A stretch of DNA of 64,000 nt from Muricoccus harenae (GTDB lineage: Bacteria > Pseudomonadota > Alphaproteobacteria > Acetobacterales > Acetobacteraceae). A program made the position numbers and the translations under genes. Below, piece after piece: positions 62,729 to 64,000 of this stretch (position 1 is the first letter of the stretch; each line of letters begins with the position of its first letter). The notes under the pieces were generated by a model. The model worked only from the letters and a program-made list of their open reading frames with translations, made no database searches and was not told the DNA's origin. The DNA lies in the NCBI RefSeq assembly GCF_009848505.1, contig NZ_WWDL01000014.1:50612-114611 (forward strand), given 5' to 3'.

Positions 62729-63754
62729 TCAGTCCAGGCTGGCGCCGGAGACGCGCACAGCTTCGCGCCAGATCGGCGCATCGGCCGCCATGGCATCGCG
62801 GAAGGCCGCGGGCGTGCTGCAGACCGGGGTGGTGCCCAGACGCTCCAGCGAGGCGCGGAACCCCGCATCCTTGCAGGCATCGCCCAGCGCCTGGGCCATG
62901 CGGCCGACGATCGGCTCCGGCGTTCCGGCTGGGGCGACGATGCCATTCCAGGTCTCGGCTCGGAAGCCCGGATAGCCCTGCTCCGCCACGGTCGGCACAC
63001 CCGGCAGGCTCGTCAGCCGCTCCGGCCCGGCGATCGCCAGCACGCGGATGCGGCCGCCGTCAAGATGCGGGATCATGTCGGACGGATTGCCGAAATAGGC
63101 GGCGACCTCACCCGCCAGCAGCGCCTGCACGGCGGGCGCGCCGCCACGATACGGGATATGCTGCATCTGGATCTCGGCGCGGCCCAGCAGCAGGCCCATG
63201 GCGAGATGCGTCGAGGAGCCGGTGCCGGCGCTGGAATAGTCGAGCTTGCCACCCTCCCGCTTCGCCAGGGCGATGAACTCGGCCAAGTTCTTCACGCCCA
63301 GCTTCGTGCTGACCGCCAGCACCATGGGATTGCTGGCCACGATCGAGACGGGCGCGAAATCCTTCACCGGATCGAAGTTGATCCGCGTCAGCGCCGGCAG
63401 CATCACCATCTGCGACGCGCTGGCGGTGAAGAGCGTGTAGCCATCCGGCGCGCTGCGGGCCACGGCCTCGGCGGCGATGGCGCCATTGGCGCCACTGCGG
63501 TTCTCCACCGGAGCCGGCTGACCGAGCGCCTTGGACAGCCATTCGGCGCTCAGCCGCCCGACCGCATCCGTCACGCCGCCAGGCGCGAAGGGCACCAGCA
63601 CGCGGATGGGCCGCTCTGGCCAGGTCGCCTGTGCAGTGGCCGTGCCCGGCGCGGCAACCAGCGCCGCGAGGCCCATCGCCATCGAGGCCAGCAGCGCGCG
63701 GCGCGCAGCCTTCCGCGCCATCCGGGGCCCTTGGGCCTGTTCCATTCGAGTCAT
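62729..63754 (-). CDS. Bug/TctC-family periplasmic solute-binding protein
   Basis: A 341-residue protein with a long basic leader (MARKAARRALLASMAMGLAA, cleavage near ATAQA), WPERPIRVLVPFAPGGVTD, VENRSGANGAIAAE and VPTVAEQGYPGF. GGAGG eight bases upstream supports the ATG at 63754. It is placed between a partial cupin-like gene and a GntR gene; no permease is nearby. Confidence 0.93.
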   Translation of the reverse strand: MTRMEQAQGPRMARKAARRALLASMAMGLAALVAAPGTATAQATWPERPIRVLVPFAPGGVTDAVGRLSAEWLSKALGQPAPVENRSGANGAIAAEAVARSAPDGYTLFTASASQMVMLPALTRINFDPVKDFAPVSIVASNPMVLAVSTKLGVKNLAEFIALAKREGGKLDYSSAGTGSSTHLAMGLLLGRAEIQMQHIPYRGGAPAVQALLAGEVAAYFGNPSDMIPHLDGGRIRVLAIAGPERLTSLPGVPTVAEQGYPGFRAETWNGIVAPAGTPEPIVGRMAQALGDACKDAGFRASLERLGTTPVCSTPAAFRDAMAADAPIWREAVRVSGASLD

Positions 63755-63862
63755 CGTGCAGCCTCCAACTTCAATGGATCACCCCGCTGGCGCTCTCCGG
63801 CGCCATGCCCGGGGCAGGCCGTGTGTGCCGTCCCGTGTTCCGTGAACCTGCCCGAAGGCAGA

Positions 63863-64000
63863 TCAGGCCGCGCTTTCGTCGTAGTAGTGGATTTCGAGCA
63901 GGGTGCAGCCGGTCTCGGACTTGAAGGGGCCGTGATAGGCGCCCGGGGGGCGGCAGGCATAGGCGGCCTGGTCGTAGGCTTCGCCGCCCTGGCCCTGGGC
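63863..64000 (-). CDS. C-terminal part of a probable cupin-like protein (partial)
   Basis: Forty-five residues ending HYYDESAA are visible before the window edge. The stretch YACRPPGAYHGPFKSETGC has the style of a C-terminal cupin-fold strand with a metal-type histidine, as in small cupins of aromatic pathways. The identification is tentative because the core is outside the window. Confidence 0.5.
   Translation of the reverse strand, partial: AQGQGGEAYDQAAYACRPPGAYHGPFKSETGCTLLEIHYYDESAA

Noticed and set aside
1..64000. CRISPR array, tRNA or rRNA genes, phage genes or a defence island
   Set aside because: No regularly spaced repeats, no tRNA-like cloverleaf with conserved T-loop, and no phage or restriction genes were recognised by eye; a tRNA and CRISPR search would settle it.

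Overview
The window is GC-rich bacterial DNA with dense, often overlapping genes. It suggests an alphaproteobacterium of the Acetobacteraceae, most likely Roseomonas or a close relative. This is judged from overall gene content, from six separate Bug/TctC-type periplasmic binding proteins with no TctAB permease nearby, and from aromatic-acid catabolic clusters mixed with TRAP and Liv-type transporters. No rRNA, tRNA or CRISPR array was seen, and no taxonomic marker is present, so the assignment is an inference.

Layout. (1) 1-5801, plus strand: end of an unknown gene, TRAP permeases DctQ and DctM, then HyuA/HyuB-type hydantoinase/oxoprolinase subunits. (2) 5820-14443, minus strand: alpha/beta hydrolase, Bug protein, dihydroxyphthalate-decarboxylase-like protein, molybdenum hydroxylase large and small subunits, two Bug proteins and a fumarylacetoacetase-family hydrolase. 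A GntR regulator diverges from it at 14536. (3) 15219-22271, minus strand: kynurenine-formamidase-like hydrolase, FAD monooxygenase, cupin and a complete Liv-type ABC importer. (4) 22428-26852: N-formylglutamate amidohydrolase, two transglutaminase-like proteins and formate-tetrahydrofolate ligase. (5) 26980-38134: mixed genes, including a Bug protein, a PhnW-like aminotransferase, a vWA protein, ExoD, a cobalamin-riboswitch-controlled TonB receptor, an M20 peptidase, a soluble chemoreceptor-like protein, MaoC, LOG and RibF. (6) 38300-44175: a MarR/MFS/HlyD efflux operon whose MFS gene is split by an IS21-family element (39618-42247) flanked by a 9-bp direct repeat. (7) 44191-49558: rsmD, a pseudouridine synthase, a glutamine-amidotransferase-fold hydrolase, tadA, a GNAT remnant, a frameshifted small gene, a small unknown gene and hldD. 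(8) 49761-55226: AGE-family epimerase, IS5-family and IS110-family elements side by side, a truncated host gene and a large membrane protein. (9) 55268-64000: a Rieske dioxygenase operon (reductase, ferredoxin, 63-aa protein, GntR, alpha, beta, Bug), a diverging D-2-hydroxyacid dehydrogenase, another GntR, another Bug protein and a cut-off gene at the edge.

How it fits together. Regions 1, 2, 3 and 9 look like separate uptake-plus-catabolism units for organic acids, aromatic or nitrogen-ring compounds: each pairs a solute-binding protein or transporter with oxygenases, hydroxylases or hydrolases, and usually a GntR regulator. None of the substrates can be read from sequence. Regions 5 and 7 are mostly housekeeping. 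Regions 6 and 8 are where insertion sequences have broken genes. No clearly new defence or mobile system was found. The least explained items are the molybdenum-hydroxylase cluster, the dioxygenase operon with its embedded 63-aa protein, the reversed-architecture chemoreceptor, and the frameshifted gene at 47320-47900 with its small neighbour.
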